Shown: piece after piece, positions 9,034 through 17,491 of the stretch
How positions within the stretch are numbered: position 1 is the stretch's first letter
Layout of the letters: every line of letters starts with the position of its first letter
NCBI RefSeq assembly: GCF_019645855.1
Contig: NZ_CP080999.1
Coordinates: forward strand, 4,836,001-4,900,000
DNA length: 64,000 nt
Reading direction: 5' to 3'
Source: Mycobacterium malmoense
GTDB taxonomy: Bacteria; Actinomycetota; Actinomycetes; Mycobacteriales; Mycobacteriaceae
Notes under the pieces: generated by a model
Database searches by the model: none
What the model was told of the DNA's origin: nothing
What the model saw: only the letters and a program-made list of their open reading frames with translations
Program-made: the position numbers and the translations under genes

Positions 9034-9810
9034 TTAGGCGGATAGCGCGGCGCGGGCGGCGGCGCGCGTGCGCGCCGCGTGTCCGCCGCCGAACAGCACG
9101 ACATGCGCCAGCAGCGGGTACAGCTGACGCAGCCCGATGCGGTTACGCCAGCCGGGTTTCAAAGGTCGCACCCGCTGGTAGCCGGCGAGGATGGCCTCGA
9201 AATGTGGGCAGCCGAACAATGCGAGCATCGCCAGGTCGGTCTCGCGGTGCCCGGCGTGCGCGGCCGGGTCGATCAGCACCACCCCGTCGGGCGTCCACAT
9301 CACGTTGCCGCCCCACAGATCGCCGTGCAGCCGGGCGGGCAAGTCAGCGTCGTCATCAGAGTCGTAGTCGCCGGCGCGGCAGCGTGCCGCGACTGCGTCG
9401 ATCGTGGCACGGGTCGACGCGTCGAGCCGCGCGGCCGCAAGCTCGGCCATCGGCGCCAGCCGCTCGTCGGCGTAGAACTCGCCCCAGCGTTCGTGCTGCC
9501 GCAGCGACATCGGCAGTGGCTGCGAGAGCGGACCGAAAAACCCTGGCCCGTCCCATCCGTCGGGCCCCGCGCCGAAGGCCGGGGCACCCGCGTCGTGCGT
9601 GACGGCCAATCGGCCGCCGAACTCCCCGGCGGCCTCGGGGCTCGGGGGCACCGACTCGAGCCGCCGCAGGGTCAGGCTCGTCGTGTCAACCGACACGACC
9701 GGCGCGCAGGGCACACCGCCGTCGGCACTGGAGAGCCATCGCAATCCGGCGGCCTCCCAGGCGAAGTAGCCGGCGGGCGCGCCCGGGTGGCTCTTGACGA
9801 AGTCGGTCAC
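9034..9810 (-). CDS. Fructosamine-kinase-like phosphotransferase
   Basis: A 258-residue protein of the fructosamine/ketosamine-3-kinase family. The catalytic loop HGDLWGGNVMW and the metal-binding VLIDPAAHAGHRETDLAML are intact. Family members phosphorylate sugar moieties on glycated amines so that the adduct falls apart. Here the N-terminal lobe is short but the EAAGLRWL segment is present. It lies between the amidohydrolase and fadD19 on the same strand (18 bp from fadD19), with no sign of a steroid role. Confidence 0.85.
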   Translation of the reverse strand: MTDFVKSHPGAPAGYFAWEAAGLRWLSSADGGVPCAPVVSVDTTSLTLRRLESVPPSPEAAGEFGGRLAVTHDAGAPAFGAGPDGWDGPGFFGPLSQPLPMSLRQHERWGEFYADERLAPMAELAAARLDASTRATIDAVAARCRAGDYDSDDDADLPARLHGDLWGGNVMWTPDGVVLIDPAAHAGHRETDLAMLALFGCPHFEAILAGYQRVRPLKPGWRNRIGLRQLYPLLAHVVLFGGGHAARTRAAARAALSA

Positions 9811-9828
9811 GCCGCCGCTAGGCGCGGA

Positions 9829-11481
9829 TCATGCAGTCACGTGAGCGGCGTGCACGTCGTCGGCCGGGCGCGCCTCGGTCTGCTCCTTGGCCCAGCGGTA
9901 GTCGGGTTTGCCTGCGGGTGAACGCTTTACCTCGTCGACAAGCCAAAGGCTGCGCGGCACTTTGTATCCCGCGATCTCGGAGCGCACGAAGCTGTCCAGC
10001 TCCGCCAGCGATGGCCGGGTCCCCGGTCGGGGCTGCACGACGGCGGCCACGTGCTGGCCGTAACGGGGATCGGGCACACCGACCACCAGGGCGTCGAAGA
10101 CGTCGGGATGGCCCTTCAGAGCGGCCTCGACCTCCTCGGGGTAGATCTTTTCGCCGCCGCTGTTGATCGACACCGAACCGCGGCCCAGCATGGTGACCGT
10201 GCCGTCCTCCTCGACCTGGGCGTAATCCCCGGGGATGGCGTACCGCACGCCGTTGATGGTGCGGAACGTTTCGGCGGTCTTCTTCTCGTCCTTGTAGTAG
10301 CCGACGGGAATGTTGCCCTTCTTGGCGATGAAGCCGCGCACGCCGGACCCGGGCTTGACCTCGTTGCCCTCCTCGTCGAGCACGACGGTGCGGTGGTCGA
10401 TGCTCACCCGGGGGCCACCGCTGTGCGGCGCGTCTTTGGCGACGATGCTGGTGCCGCCAAACCCGGTCTCCGAGGACCCGATCGAGTCGGTGATGACCCG
10501 GTTGGGCAGCAGCTCGAGCAGCCGCTCCTTGATGCTCGGCGAGAACAGCGCCGCGGTGCTGGCAAGCAAGAACAGCGACGACAGGTCGTAGTCGTTGTCC
10601 TTCTGCAGCGCGTCGAGCAGTGGTCGCGCCATGGCGTCACCGGTGAAGAACAGCAGGTTCACCTTGTGCTCGTGAATCGTGCGCCACACCTCGTCGGCGT
10701 TGAATTCCGGTGCCAGCACGGTGGTTTGACCCGAGAAGATCGACATCCAGGTGGCCGACTGCGTGGCGCCGTGGATCATCGGCGGTATCGGGTAGCGGAT
10801 CATCGGCGGGTTGGCGGCGGCGGCCTTGGCGAGGTCGTGCTCGTCCTTGACGAATTCGCCTGTGGCAAAGTCGGTTCCACCGAAGAGCACCCGGTAGATG
10901 TCCTCGTGGCGCCACATCACGCCCTTCGGGAAGCCGGTGGTACCGCCGGTGTACAAGATATAAATGTCGTCGGCACTGCGCTCACCTAGAAGCCCGGCGA
11001 AGTCGCGCTCGGGCGAGCCCTGGTCGATCGCCGAGTAGAACTCGACACCGCCGTAACGCTGATAATCGTTGTCGCTCCCGTCCTCGATGACGAGGACGGT
11101 CTTGACGTTGGGGGTGTCCGGCAGCACGTTGGCGACCCGGTCGGAGTACTGGCGCTCGTGGACCAGCGCAACCATGTCGGAGTTGTCGAACAGGTAGCGA
11201 AGCTCGCCCTCGACGTAGCGGTAGTTGACGTTCACCAGGATGGCGCCGGCCTTGACGATGCCGAGCATCGCGATGACGATCTCGATGCGGTTGCGGCAGT
11301 ACAGTCCGACCTTGTCGTCCTTTTTCACCCCCCGATCGATCAGGTAGTGCGCCAGGCGGTTGGCCTTCTCCTCCAGTTCGGCGTAGGTCAGCTTCTCGTC
11401 GCCGCAGATCAGGGCGACACGGTCGGGCACAGCATCAATGGCGTGCTCAGCAAGGTCAGCGATATTCAGAGCCACGGCCAC
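9829..11481 (-). CDS. fadD19: Steroid side-chain CoA ligase FadD19
   Basis: A 550-residue acyl-CoA synthetase, highly similar to M. tuberculosis FadD19, which activates 3-oxocholest-4-en-26-oate (C27). The P-loop YTGGTTGFPKGV, the SSETGFGG adenylate motif and the PGDYAQVEEDG hinge are present. The frame is open to 11511, but the GTG at 11481 matches the known N-terminus (AVALNIADLAEHAID) and lies 5 bp beyond the KstR operator, which points to a leaderless or very short-leader mRNA. It is divergent from echA19. Confidence 0.95.
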   Translation of the reverse strand: MAVALNIADLAEHAIDAVPDRVALICGDEKLTYAELEEKANRLAHYLIDRGVKKDDKVGLYCRNRIEIVIAMLGIVKAGAILVNVNYRYVEGELRYLFDNSDMVALVHERQYSDRVANVLPDTPNVKTVLVIEDGSDNDYQRYGGVEFYSAIDQGSPERDFAGLLGERSADDIYILYTGGTTGFPKGVMWRHEDIYRVLFGGTDFATGEFVKDEHDLAKAAAANPPMIRYPIPPMIHGATQSATWMSIFSGQTTVLAPEFNADEVWRTIHEHKVNLLFFTGDAMARPLLDALQKDNDYDLSSLFLLASTAALFSPSIKERLLELLPNRVITDSIGSSETGFGGTSIVAKDAPHSGGPRVSIDHRTVVLDEEGNEVKPGSGVRGFIAKKGNIPVGYYKDEKKTAETFRTINGVRYAIPGDYAQVEEDGTVTMLGRGSVSINSGGEKIYPEEVEAALKGHPDVFDALVVGVPDPRYGQHVAAVVQPRPGTRPSLAELDSFVRSEIAGYKVPRSLWLVDEVKRSPAGKPDYRWAKEQTEARPADDVHAAHVTA

Positions 11482-11486
11482 CAAAC

Positions 11487-11500
11487 TAGAACGTGTTACA
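11487..11500. promoter_or_regulatory. KstR operator between fadD19 and echA19
   Basis: TAGAACGTGTTACA, identical to the site at 1858 and a full match to TnnAACnnGTTnnA. It sits almost on the fadD19 start codon and 46 bp before the echA19 start. Confidence 0.88.
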
Positions 11501-11545
11501 TTTCTTGACAAGCTGATGCCCTATGTCGACCGAAAGGCGGTAGCC

Positions 11546-12367
11546 GTGGCCGAGACTGCAGCAAATGAGCAGACGGGACCCTCCGAACCGGATGCGCTCG
11601 TCGAACAGCGCGGCCACACCCTGATCGTCACGCTGAACCGGCCGCACGCCCGCAACGCGTTGAGCACCGAAATGATGCAGATCATGGTGCAGGCGTGGGA
11701 CCGCGTCGACAACGATCCCGACATCCGGTGCTGCATCCTCACCGGCGCCGGTGGCTACTTCTGCGCCGGCATGGACCTCAAGGCGGCGACCAAGAAGCCG
11801 CCCGGTGAGTCGTTCAAGGACGGTAGCTACGACCCGTCGCGAATCGACGCCTTGCTGAAGGGTCGCCGGCTGACCAAACCGCTGATCGCGGCGGTCGAGG
11901 GGCCCGCGATCGCCGGCGGCACCGAGATCCTGCAGGGCACCGACATCCGGGTCGCCGGTGAGAGCGCCAAGTTCGGCATCTCGGAAGCCAAGTGGAGCCT
12001 GTACCCGATGGGCGGTTCGGCCGTGCGGCTGGTGCGGCAGATCCCCTACACGGTCGCGTGCGACCTGCTGCTGACCGGCCGGCACATCACCGCCGCCGAG
12101 GCCAAGGAGATCGGCCTGATCGGCTATCTGGTGCCCGACGGCCAGGCGCTGACCAAGGCGCTCGAGATCGCGGAGATCATCGAGAACAACGGGCCTTTGG
12201 CCGTGCAGGCCATCCTGCGGGCGATCCGCGAAACCGAGGGCCTGCACGAGAACGAGGCCTTCAAGATCGACACCCAGATCGGCATCAAGGTGTTCCTCTC
12301 CGACGACGCCAAGGAAGGCCCGCGCGCGTTCGCCGAGAAACGCAAGCCGCAGTTCCAGAACCGCTAA
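11546..12367 (+). CDS. echA19: Enoyl-CoA hydratase EchA19
   Basis: A 273-residue crotonase-family hydratase. The oxyanion-hole segment GYFCAGMDLKAA and the active-site region GGTEILQGTDIRVAGESAKF are intact. In M. tuberculosis, EchA19 hydrates the C8 side-chain enoyl-CoA made by ChsE4-ChsE5. GTG at 11546 is chosen because GAAAGGCGG lies just upstream; an in-frame ATG at 11516 is the alternative. The N-terminal 15 residues before DALVEQRGHTLIVTL are poorly conserved. Confidence 0.93.
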   Translation: MAETAANEQTGPSEPDALVEQRGHTLIVTLNRPHARNALSTEMMQIMVQAWDRVDNDPDIRCCILTGAGGYFCAGMDLKAATKKPPGESFKDGSYDPSRIDALLKGRRLTKPLIAAVEGPAIAGGTEILQGTDIRVAGESAKFGISEAKWSLYPMGGSAVRLVRQIPYTVACDLLLTGRHITAAEAKEIGLIGYLVPDGQALTKALEIAEIIENNGPLAVQAILRAIRETEGLHENEAFKIDTQIGIKVFLSDDAKEGPRAFAEKRKPQFQNR

Positions 12368-12376
12368 CCCCGTTTC

Positions 12377-12436
12377 GCCGAACGTGTTCTCAGGGCGGTA
12401 TTTTCGCCGAATTTGCGCCCTGACGTCACGCTCGGC
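12377..12436. repeat. Hairpin element downstream of echA19
   Basis: Two 21-bp arms (12377-12397, 12416-12436) pair at 17 of 21 positions around an 18-nt AT-richer loop. The left arm starts GCCGAACGTG and the right arm ends CACGCTCGGC. A related hairpin at 13299-13358 closes the other side of the following gene. It may terminate echA19. The AACGTGTT inside it imitates a KstR core, but the outer consensus bases are wrong. Confidence 0.6.
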
Positions 12437-12469
12437 ATGGCTGTCAGTGGCCCGAGGCACACTGCCCGT

Positions 12470-13309
12470 GTGGAAGAGGCGTTTATCGGAAGCGAAGCCA
12501 TCAAATCGGGTGCCCTGACGCGACACCAGTTGCGCAGCCGGTATGTCGCGCTCCATCCCGACGTCTACGTCCCTCCCGAGACAAACCTCACCGCGGCGAC
12601 GCGCGCCCGCGCCGCCTGGCTGTGGTCGCGGCGGCGCGGGGTCGTCGCGGGGCACTCCGCGTCGGCGCTGCACGGCGCCAAATGGGTCGACGATCGGGCG
12701 CCGGCGCAGTTGCTGTACGAACACCGTCGTCCCCCGGCCGGCATCCACACCTGGTCGGACACCATCGCGGACGACGAGACCCAACTGATCGGCGAGGTGC
12801 CCGCAACGACCCCGGCCCGTACCGCGTTCGACCTCGCCTGTCGCAATCCCGTGGGCAAAGCCGTCGCCGCCATCGATGCCCTGGCTCGAGCAACCAGACT
12901 GAAGGTCGCCGATGCCGAACTGATCGTCGAACGCTACAAAGGCCACCGAAACATCAGACGGGCGAGACGCGCGTTGACGCTCGTTGATGCCGGCGCGGAG
13001 TCACCCCGCGAGACCTGGCTGCGCCTGCTGGTCATCGAGGCCGGCTACCCGCCGCCGCAGACCCAGATACCGGTCTATGGGGAATACGGAGAGCTCGTCG
13101 CCGTGGTCGATATGGGTTGGGAGGAAAAGAAAATCGCGCTCGAGTACGAGGGTGCCCATCACTGGATCGATCCCGAGCAATTTCGCAAGGATGTCGAGCG
13201 CTTCGAAGCGCTACCCGAACTTGGTTGGATCACCATCCGGGTCACGGCCGGAAACACGCGGGGTGGCATCCTGACACGGCTGGCGGCGGCGTGGACCCGC
13301 CGAACGTGA
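12470..13309 (+). CDS. DUF559/endonuclease-fold-like protein (Rv3517 type)
   Basis: A 279-residue protein, the same length as M. tuberculosis Rv3517. The N-terminal half resembles AbiEi-antitoxin-like winged-helix proteins (LRSRYVALHPDVYVP, AWLWSRRRGVVAGHSASALHG). The C-terminal half has the Vsr/DUF559 pattern: PRETWLRLLVIEAG, VVDMGWEEKKIALEYEG and a final ITIRVTA strand. GTG at 12470 gives VEEAFIGSEAIKSG, matching the start of the paralogue at 36193 (MAEPFIGSEAVASG); ATG 12437 is an alternative. Both paralogues sit between inverted-repeat elements. Function unknown; nuclease activity is only inferred from the fold. Confidence 0.72.
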   Translation: MEEAFIGSEAIKSGALTRHQLRSRYVALHPDVYVPPETNLTAATRARAAWLWSRRRGVVAGHSASALHGAKWVDDRAPAQLLYEHRRPPAGIHTWSDTIADDETQLIGEVPATTPARTAFDLACRNPVGKAVAAIDALARATRLKVADAELIVERYKGHRNIRRARRALTLVDAGAESPRETWLRLLVIEAGYPPPQTQIPVYGEYGELVAVVDMGWEEKKIALEYEGAHHWIDPEQFRKDVERFEALPELGWITIRVTAGNTRGGILTRLAAAWTRRT

Positions 13310-13358
13310 AGTCACGGTGCGATTTTCGGCGATTTCTCTCCCTGAGAACACGCTCGGC
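13299..13358. repeat. Hairpin element at the stop of the DUF559-like gene
   Basis: Arms 13299-13317 and 13340-13358 pair at about 13 of 19 positions. The right arm carries the reverse complement of the GTTCTCAGGG segment found in the hairpin at 12377. The DUF559-like stop codon is inside the left arm. It lies between convergent genes and could act as a bidirectional terminator. Confidence 0.5.
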
Positions 13359-13414
13359 GCGGAAGCCACGAAAGTGGCGCGCTCTGCGCGGAAGCTACGA
13401 AAGCGGCGGGCTCG
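13357..13414. repeat. 29-bp tandem repeat over the cyp142 stop
   Basis: Two copies beginning GCGCGGAAGC (13357 and 13386), 29 bp apart and with about five differences, cover the last codons of cyp142. The tail of that protein is therefore encoded by repeat sequence. Confidence 0.6.
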
Positions 13415-14600
13415 GCGTGAACGCCACCGGCATTTTCTCCAGACCCGACACGAAGTTGGCCGGCCGCAGCGGCAGCGTGGCATCCGACGCCAGCCGCATA
13501 TCGGGAAGGCGTTGCAGCAGGCGCGTCTGCATGATGGACAGCTCCAAGCGGGCGAGCTGGTTGCCGAGGCAGAAGTGCGTCCCGAAGCCGAACGCGAGGT
13601 GGTTGTTCGGGTAGCGCTCGATGTCGAAGCTCTCCGGATCCTCGAAGACCTTCTCATCGAAGTTCGCCGACTCGAACAGCAGGATGATCTTTTCGCCCTG
13701 GCGCAGCGGGGTGCCGTGGAACTCGGTGTCGGCGGTGACGGTGCGGGCCATGTTTTTCACCGGCGCGGTCCAGCGCAGCATCTCTTCGATCGCGTTGGGC
13801 AGCAACGCCAGCTCGCCCGCCAGCCGCCGATGCTGGTCGGGGTGCAGCAGCAGCTGCCTCGTTCCGCCGGACAGGGTGTGCCGCGTGGTCTCGTCGCCGC
13901 CGATCAGCAGCAGCAGGACCTCGGTGACGATCTGGTGGTCCTCCAGGCGCGATCCTTCGACCTCCGCGTGCACCAGGATGCTGACCAGGTCGTCCGTCGG
14001 CTCGGATTTGCGGGCCGTGATCATGCCCATCATGTATTCGCTGTAGGCGGCGAAGGCATCCATGGTGATCTGGAAGTTCTCTTGCGACGCAGTGCTGCTC
14101 AAGAAGCTGACCAGATCGTCGGACCACTTGAGGAACATCTTGCGTTCCTCCGGACGCACACCGAGCATGTCGCCGATGACCGCCATCGGCAGCGGCGCGG
14201 CCAGGTCCCAGACGAAGTCGCACTCGCCCCGTTCGCATACGGCGTCGATCAGCGTGTCACACAGCGAAACGATCTTGGACTCGAGGTCTTTCACGCGCTT
14301 GCGGGTGAAGCCGGAGTTGACGAGCTTGCGACGCAACAGGTGCTGCGGGTCGTCCATCTCGATCATCATCTCGACGCCGTCTTGGTCGGGTCGGATCCCG
14401 CCGGCATTCGAGAACAACTCGGGGTTGCGCTCGGCCTCGATCACGGCCTGATACGTCGACGCCGCGGCCAACCCGTTGCGGTCCCGGAAGACCGGCTCGT
14501 TGTCCCGCATCCAGCGGTAGACGGACCGCGAATCACCCGCGTAAAAGGCGCCGTCGGTCAGATCGACGTCCGGTCTGGTCGCTAGCTTGGTCGAGGTCAC
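13395..14600 (-). CDS. cyp142: Cytochrome P450 CYP142, steroid C26/27 hydroxylase
   Basis: A 401-residue soluble P450. The I-helix oxygen motif is GGDETTR, the K-helix ExxR is in EEMLRWTAPVKN, and the heme-ligand loop is FGFGTHFCLGNQLA. In M. tuberculosis CYP142 oxidises the cholesterol terminal carbon with the opposite stereochemistry to CYP125, so the two are partly redundant. All key motifs are intact, so both routes are probably open here. The ATG at 14600 overlaps the stop of the upstream decarboxylase-like gene by 4 bp, so the pair is an operon read from the KstR-like site at 15324. Confidence 0.93.
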   Translation of the reverse strand: MTSTKLATRPDVDLTDGAFYAGDSRSVYRWMRDNEPVFRDRNGLAAASTYQAVIEAERNPELFSNAGGIRPDQDGVEMMIEMDDPQHLLRRKLVNSGFTRKRVKDLESKIVSLCDTLIDAVCERGECDFVWDLAAPLPMAVIGDMLGVRPEERKMFLKWSDDLVSFLSSTASQENFQITMDAFAAYSEYMMGMITARKSEPTDDLVSILVHAEVEGSRLEDHQIVTEVLLLLIGGDETTRHTLSGGTRQLLLHPDQHRRLAGELALLPNAIEEMLRWTAPVKNMARTVTADTEFHGTPLRQGEKIILLFESANFDEKVFEDPESFDIERYPNNHLAFGFGTHFCLGNQLARLELSIMQTRLLQRLPDMRLASDATLPLRPANFVSGLEKMPVAFTPSPPLS

Positions 14601-15313
14601 GGGATCTCCTGGGCGTCACCGAAAGTCATTTGTACGTTGTCGCAAGAGCTTGACACTATCGCGCGCTTCGGAAGGCCAAGCGACGCCAGCTCTTTCGCGT
14701 AGGGGTGTTCGCCGAGCCGGATGCGCACTCCACCGAATCGGGTGCGCACGCCGTCAAGCGTGTGCTCGAAGCCCGTCTCGCGGGTGACGCCGTCGCGGTG
14801 CGAGTAGCTGCGCTGCGCCTGTGTGCGCGGGGTCAACCGAAATGGCAGGCCGCGGCGAAAGTCCATCCCGATCACCAGTTGCCCGTCGACGCTGCAGTCG
14901 AAGCCGAACTGCCGTCCCTCCCGAACGGTGAAGTCCGCCATCACTTTCGGGTAGCCCCAGATCTTGGTGCCGGCTTCCAGCGTGAACGCCTGGTCGACGG
15001 GAAGGTGGTGAATGAAGGCGCCGGCCGACTGCAGGGCCCGTGGCCCGGTTGCCGTCGAGCCGGGTGGGTTGACCATCACGCTGGTGCCGAATTCGTAGTA
15101 CTGGCCCAGGTCGCCGTCGAGGTAGTGCATCAACATCAGGACCACGATCGCGCGCCCGGGCAAATAACGGCAGACCTGCAAGCCGCTGTAGTCGATCAGC
15201 CGCTGCGCGGCGCCGGCGTCGACCGAAAACATCGCCATGTGCTGGTTTGCCTTGCGGATCTTCACCGGCATCGTCAGTACCGTGCCGGCGATGGTGTGCT
15301 GCGAGGCTGTCAT
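14597..15313 (-). CDS. Acetoacetate-decarboxylase-family protein (Rv3519 type)
   Basis: A 238-residue protein of the acetoacetate decarboxylase fold. The family segment EAGTKIWGYPKVMADF contains lysines at the place where the Schiff-base lysine of true decarboxylases occurs. Members with PK in this position include enzymes of unknown substrate, so decarboxylation is not certain. It directly precedes and overlaps cyp142 and begins 10 bp from a KstR-like operator, which ties it to sterol breakdown. No signal peptide or membrane segment is seen. Confidence 0.8.
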   Translation of the reverse strand: MTASQHTIAGTVLTMPVKIRKANQHMAMFSVDAGAAQRLIDYSGLQVCRYLPGRAIVVLMLMHYLDGDLGQYYEFGTSVMVNPPGSTATGPRALQSAGAFIHHLPVDQAFTLEAGTKIWGYPKVMADFTVREGRQFGFDCSVDGQLVIGMDFRRGLPFRLTPRTQAQRSYSHRDGVTRETGFEHTLDGVRTRFGGVRIRLGEHPYAKELASLGLPKRAIVSSSCDNVQMTFGDAQEIP

Positions 15314-15323
15314 CGGGCCAATC

Positions 15324-15337
15324 TAGGACGCGTTCTA
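15324..15337. promoter_or_regulatory. KstR-like operator before the ADC-like gene and cyp142
   Basis: TAGGACGCGTTCTA has one mismatch (GAC for AAC) to TnnAACnnGTTnnA, with an otherwise perfect dyad. It is 10 bp upstream of the ADC-like start. Confidence 0.68.
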
Positions 15338-15356
15338 TTCGTTCGGCAATATCCGG

Positions 15357-16406
15357 CTAGACCAGTGTCGCGAGCTCGCGGATCTGCTCGGCATTGCGGC
15401 CGTTCACGACCATCATCGTGACGCCCGCGGCCTCCCAGACCTTGACTTGCTTACGCACGTAGTCGACGTCGCCGACGATCGCGGCGTCGTCGACGAGCTC
15501 GTCGGGGATGACCTCGGCGGCCTTGTCTTTTTGGTTGCTGCGGAACAGCTTGGTGACATCATCGACCACGTCGGCATATCCCATTCGGCGGTACACGTCC
15601 GCGTGGAAGTTGGTGTCCTCGGCGCCCATGCCGCCCATGTAGAGCGCCAGATAGGGCTTCATGGCCGCGAAGGCGGCGGCGCGGTCGTCGGTGATGACGA
15701 TGGTGGCCGTCGCGCAGATCTCGAAGTCCTCGCGGCCGCGGCGCGCCCCGGGGCGGGCGAACCCTTCGTCGAGCCATTCGTTGTACATGTCGGCCAGCCG
15801 CGGGGTGTAGAAGATGGGCAGCCAGCCGTCGCAGATCTCGGCGGCCAGCGCGACGTTCTTCGGCCCCTCGGCGCCCAGCATGACCGGGATGTCGGCGCGC
15901 AGCGGATGGGTGATCGGTTTGAGCGCCTTGCCCAGGCCGGTCACCGGGCGCCCGACCCCCTCCCGCCCCTCTTTTAATGGCAGCGGGTAGTGGGGGCCGT
16001 CGCTGGTCACCGGCTTTTCCCGGGCCCACACCTGCCGGAGGATGTCGATGTATTCGCGGGTGCGGGCCAGCGGCTTGGGGAATGGCTGGCCGTACCAGCC
16101 CTCGACGACCTGCGGGCCGGATACGCCCAGACCGAGGATGTGCCGGCCGCCGGACAGGTGGTCCAGCGTCAGCGCGGCCATCGCGCACGCCGTCGGCGTG
16201 CGCGCGGACAGCTGGACCACCGACGTGCCCAGCCGCACCCGGTGCGTCGACGATCCCCACCAGGCCAGCGGCGTGTAGGCGTCGGATCCCCACGCCTCGG
16301 CGGTGAAGACGGCGTCGAATCCGGCGTCCTCGGCCGCGGCCACGAGCTCCCCGGCGTTCTCCGGCGGTTGTGCGCCCCAATAGCCCAGCTGCAGCCCCAG
16401 CTTCAT
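15357..16406 (-). CDS. F420-dependent LLM-class oxidoreductase (Rv3520c type)
   Basis: A 349-residue luciferase-like monooxygenase-fold protein beginning MKLGLQLGYWG. Motifs typical of the F420-binding branch are GFDAVFTAEAWGSDAYTPL, ILGLGVSGPQVVEGWYG and PVMLGAEGPKNVALAAEICDGWLP. Members use reduced or oxidised F420 for hydride transfer; the substrate is not known. The frame is open to 16532, but the ATG at 16406 gives the conserved N-terminus. It is divergent from the DUF35 gene, and the KstR operator at 16446 lies between them. Confidence 0.9.
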   Translation of the reverse strand: MKLGLQLGYWGAQPPENAGELVAAAEDAGFDAVFTAEAWGSDAYTPLAWWGSSTHRVRLGTSVVQLSARTPTACAMAALTLDHLSGGRHILGLGVSGPQVVEGWYGQPFPKPLARTREYIDILRQVWAREKPVTSDGPHYPLPLKEGREGVGRPVTGLGKALKPITHPLRADIPVMLGAEGPKNVALAAEICDGWLPIFYTPRLADMYNEWLDEGFARPGARRGREDFEICATATIVITDDRAAAFAAMKPYLALYMGGMGAEDTNFHADVYRRMGYADVVDDVTKLFRSNQKDKAAEVIPDELVDDAAIVGDVDYVRKQVKVWEAAGVTMMVVNGRNAEQIRELATLV

Positions 16407-16445
16407 AGTCTCCGCCTTTCGGACACCCGATGTTGAATCCATTCT

Positions 16446-16459
16446 TAGAACCTGTTCTA
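16446..16459. promoter_or_regulatory. KstR operator before the DUF35-ltp4-ltp3 operon
   Basis: TAGAACCTGTTCTA matches TnnAACnnGTTnnA fully and is nearly palindromic. It is 9 bp before the GTG at 16469 and 40 bp before the divergent F420 oxidoreductase gene. Confidence 0.88.
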
Positions 16460-16468
16460 CTCGAAGGC

Positions 16469-17476
16469 GTGACAGCCAGTTCGAGCAGCCCGACCCTGAT
16501 CGATCACCCTGAGCCACCACTTTCCGCGCCACTGACGTTGTCCTTCGACTACACCCGTTCGGTGGGCCCCACGCTGAGCAAGTTCTTCACCGCGCTGCGT
16601 GAGCGCCGCATCCTGGGGGTGCGCGGATCGGATGGCCGGGTGCACGTGCCGCCCGCGGAATATGACCCGGTTACCTATGAGCCGCTGGGCGAGATGGTAC
16701 CGGTGTCGGAGGTCGGTACCGTCGCGTCCTGGACGTGGCAGCCCGAGCCGCTGGAAGGGCAGCCGCTGGACCGGCCGTTCGCCTGGGCGCTGATCAAGCT
16801 GGACGGCGCCGACACGCTGCTGCTGCACGCCGTCGACGTGGGCGAGCCCGAGGCCATCCGGACCGGGGCTCGGGTGCACGTGCACTGGGCCGACGAGACG
16901 GTGGGCGCCATCACCGACATCGCCTATTTCGCGCTGGGCGGGGAGGCCGAGCCGGTGCCCGAACGGGCGGGGGGCGAACAAGACCCGGTCACCATGATCG
17001 TCACGCCGATCTCGCTGACGATTCAGCACACCGCCTCGCACGAGGAGAGCGCCTACCTGCGGGCCATCGCCGAGGGCAAACTGCTCGGTGCGCGCACCAG
17101 GAGCGCCGACGGCGCGGAAGGAAAAGTGTATTTCCCGCCGCACGGCGCCGATCCCGCCACCGGCCTGCCGACCACCGAGTTCGTCGAGCTGCCCGACAAG
17201 GGCACGGTGACGACGTTCGCGATCATCAACATCCCGTTCCAGGGCCAGCGCATCAAGCCGCCCTACGTGGCGGCCTATGTGCTGCTCGACGGCGCCGACA
17301 TTCCGTTCCTGCACCTGGTCGCCGACATCGACGCGCACGACGTGCGGATGGGCATGCGTGTCGAGGCGGTGTGGAAGCCCCGCGAGGAGTGGGGATTTGG
17401 CATCGACAACATCGAATACTTCCGGCCCACCGGGGAACCCGACGCCGACTACGACACCTACAAACACCACCTGTAA
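16469..17476 (+). CDS. Tandem DUF35 (OB-fold) protein, Rv3521 type
   Basis: A 335-residue protein with two similar halves (about residues 15-150 and 180-325). Each has a DUF35-like order: helix, RILGVRGSDGRVHVPP or KLLGARTRSADGAEGKVYFPP, then an OB-fold ending in DIAYF or NIEYF. The usual zinc-binding cysteines are missing from both halves. DUF35 proteins or domains act as partners of steroid thiolase-like aldolases, as in ChsH2 with Ltp2. ltp4 and ltp3 follow directly, so one domain per aldolase is a reasonable guess. GTG at 16469 is chosen from the conserved TASSSSPTLIDHP start. Confidence 0.85.
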   Translation: MTASSSSPTLIDHPEPPLSAPLTLSFDYTRSVGPTLSKFFTALRERRILGVRGSDGRVHVPPAEYDPVTYEPLGEMVPVSEVGTVASWTWQPEPLEGQPLDRPFAWALIKLDGADTLLLHAVDVGEPEAIRTGARVHVHWADETVGAITDIAYFALGGEAEPVPERAGGEQDPVTMIVTPISLTIQHTASHEESAYLRAIAEGKLLGARTRSADGAEGKVYFPPHGADPATGLPTTEFVELPDKGTVTTFAIINIPFQGQRIKPPYVAAYVLLDGADIPFLHLVADIDAHDVRMGMRVEAVWKPREEWGFGIDNIEYFRPTGEPDADYDTYKHHL

Positions 17477-17491
17477 AGGGCTTATCTGCAC

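Noticed and set aside
12378..12391. KstR-like core AACGTGTT after echA19
   Set aside because: Both outer consensus bases are wrong and the sequence is one arm of a hairpin element repeated at the other side of the gene.
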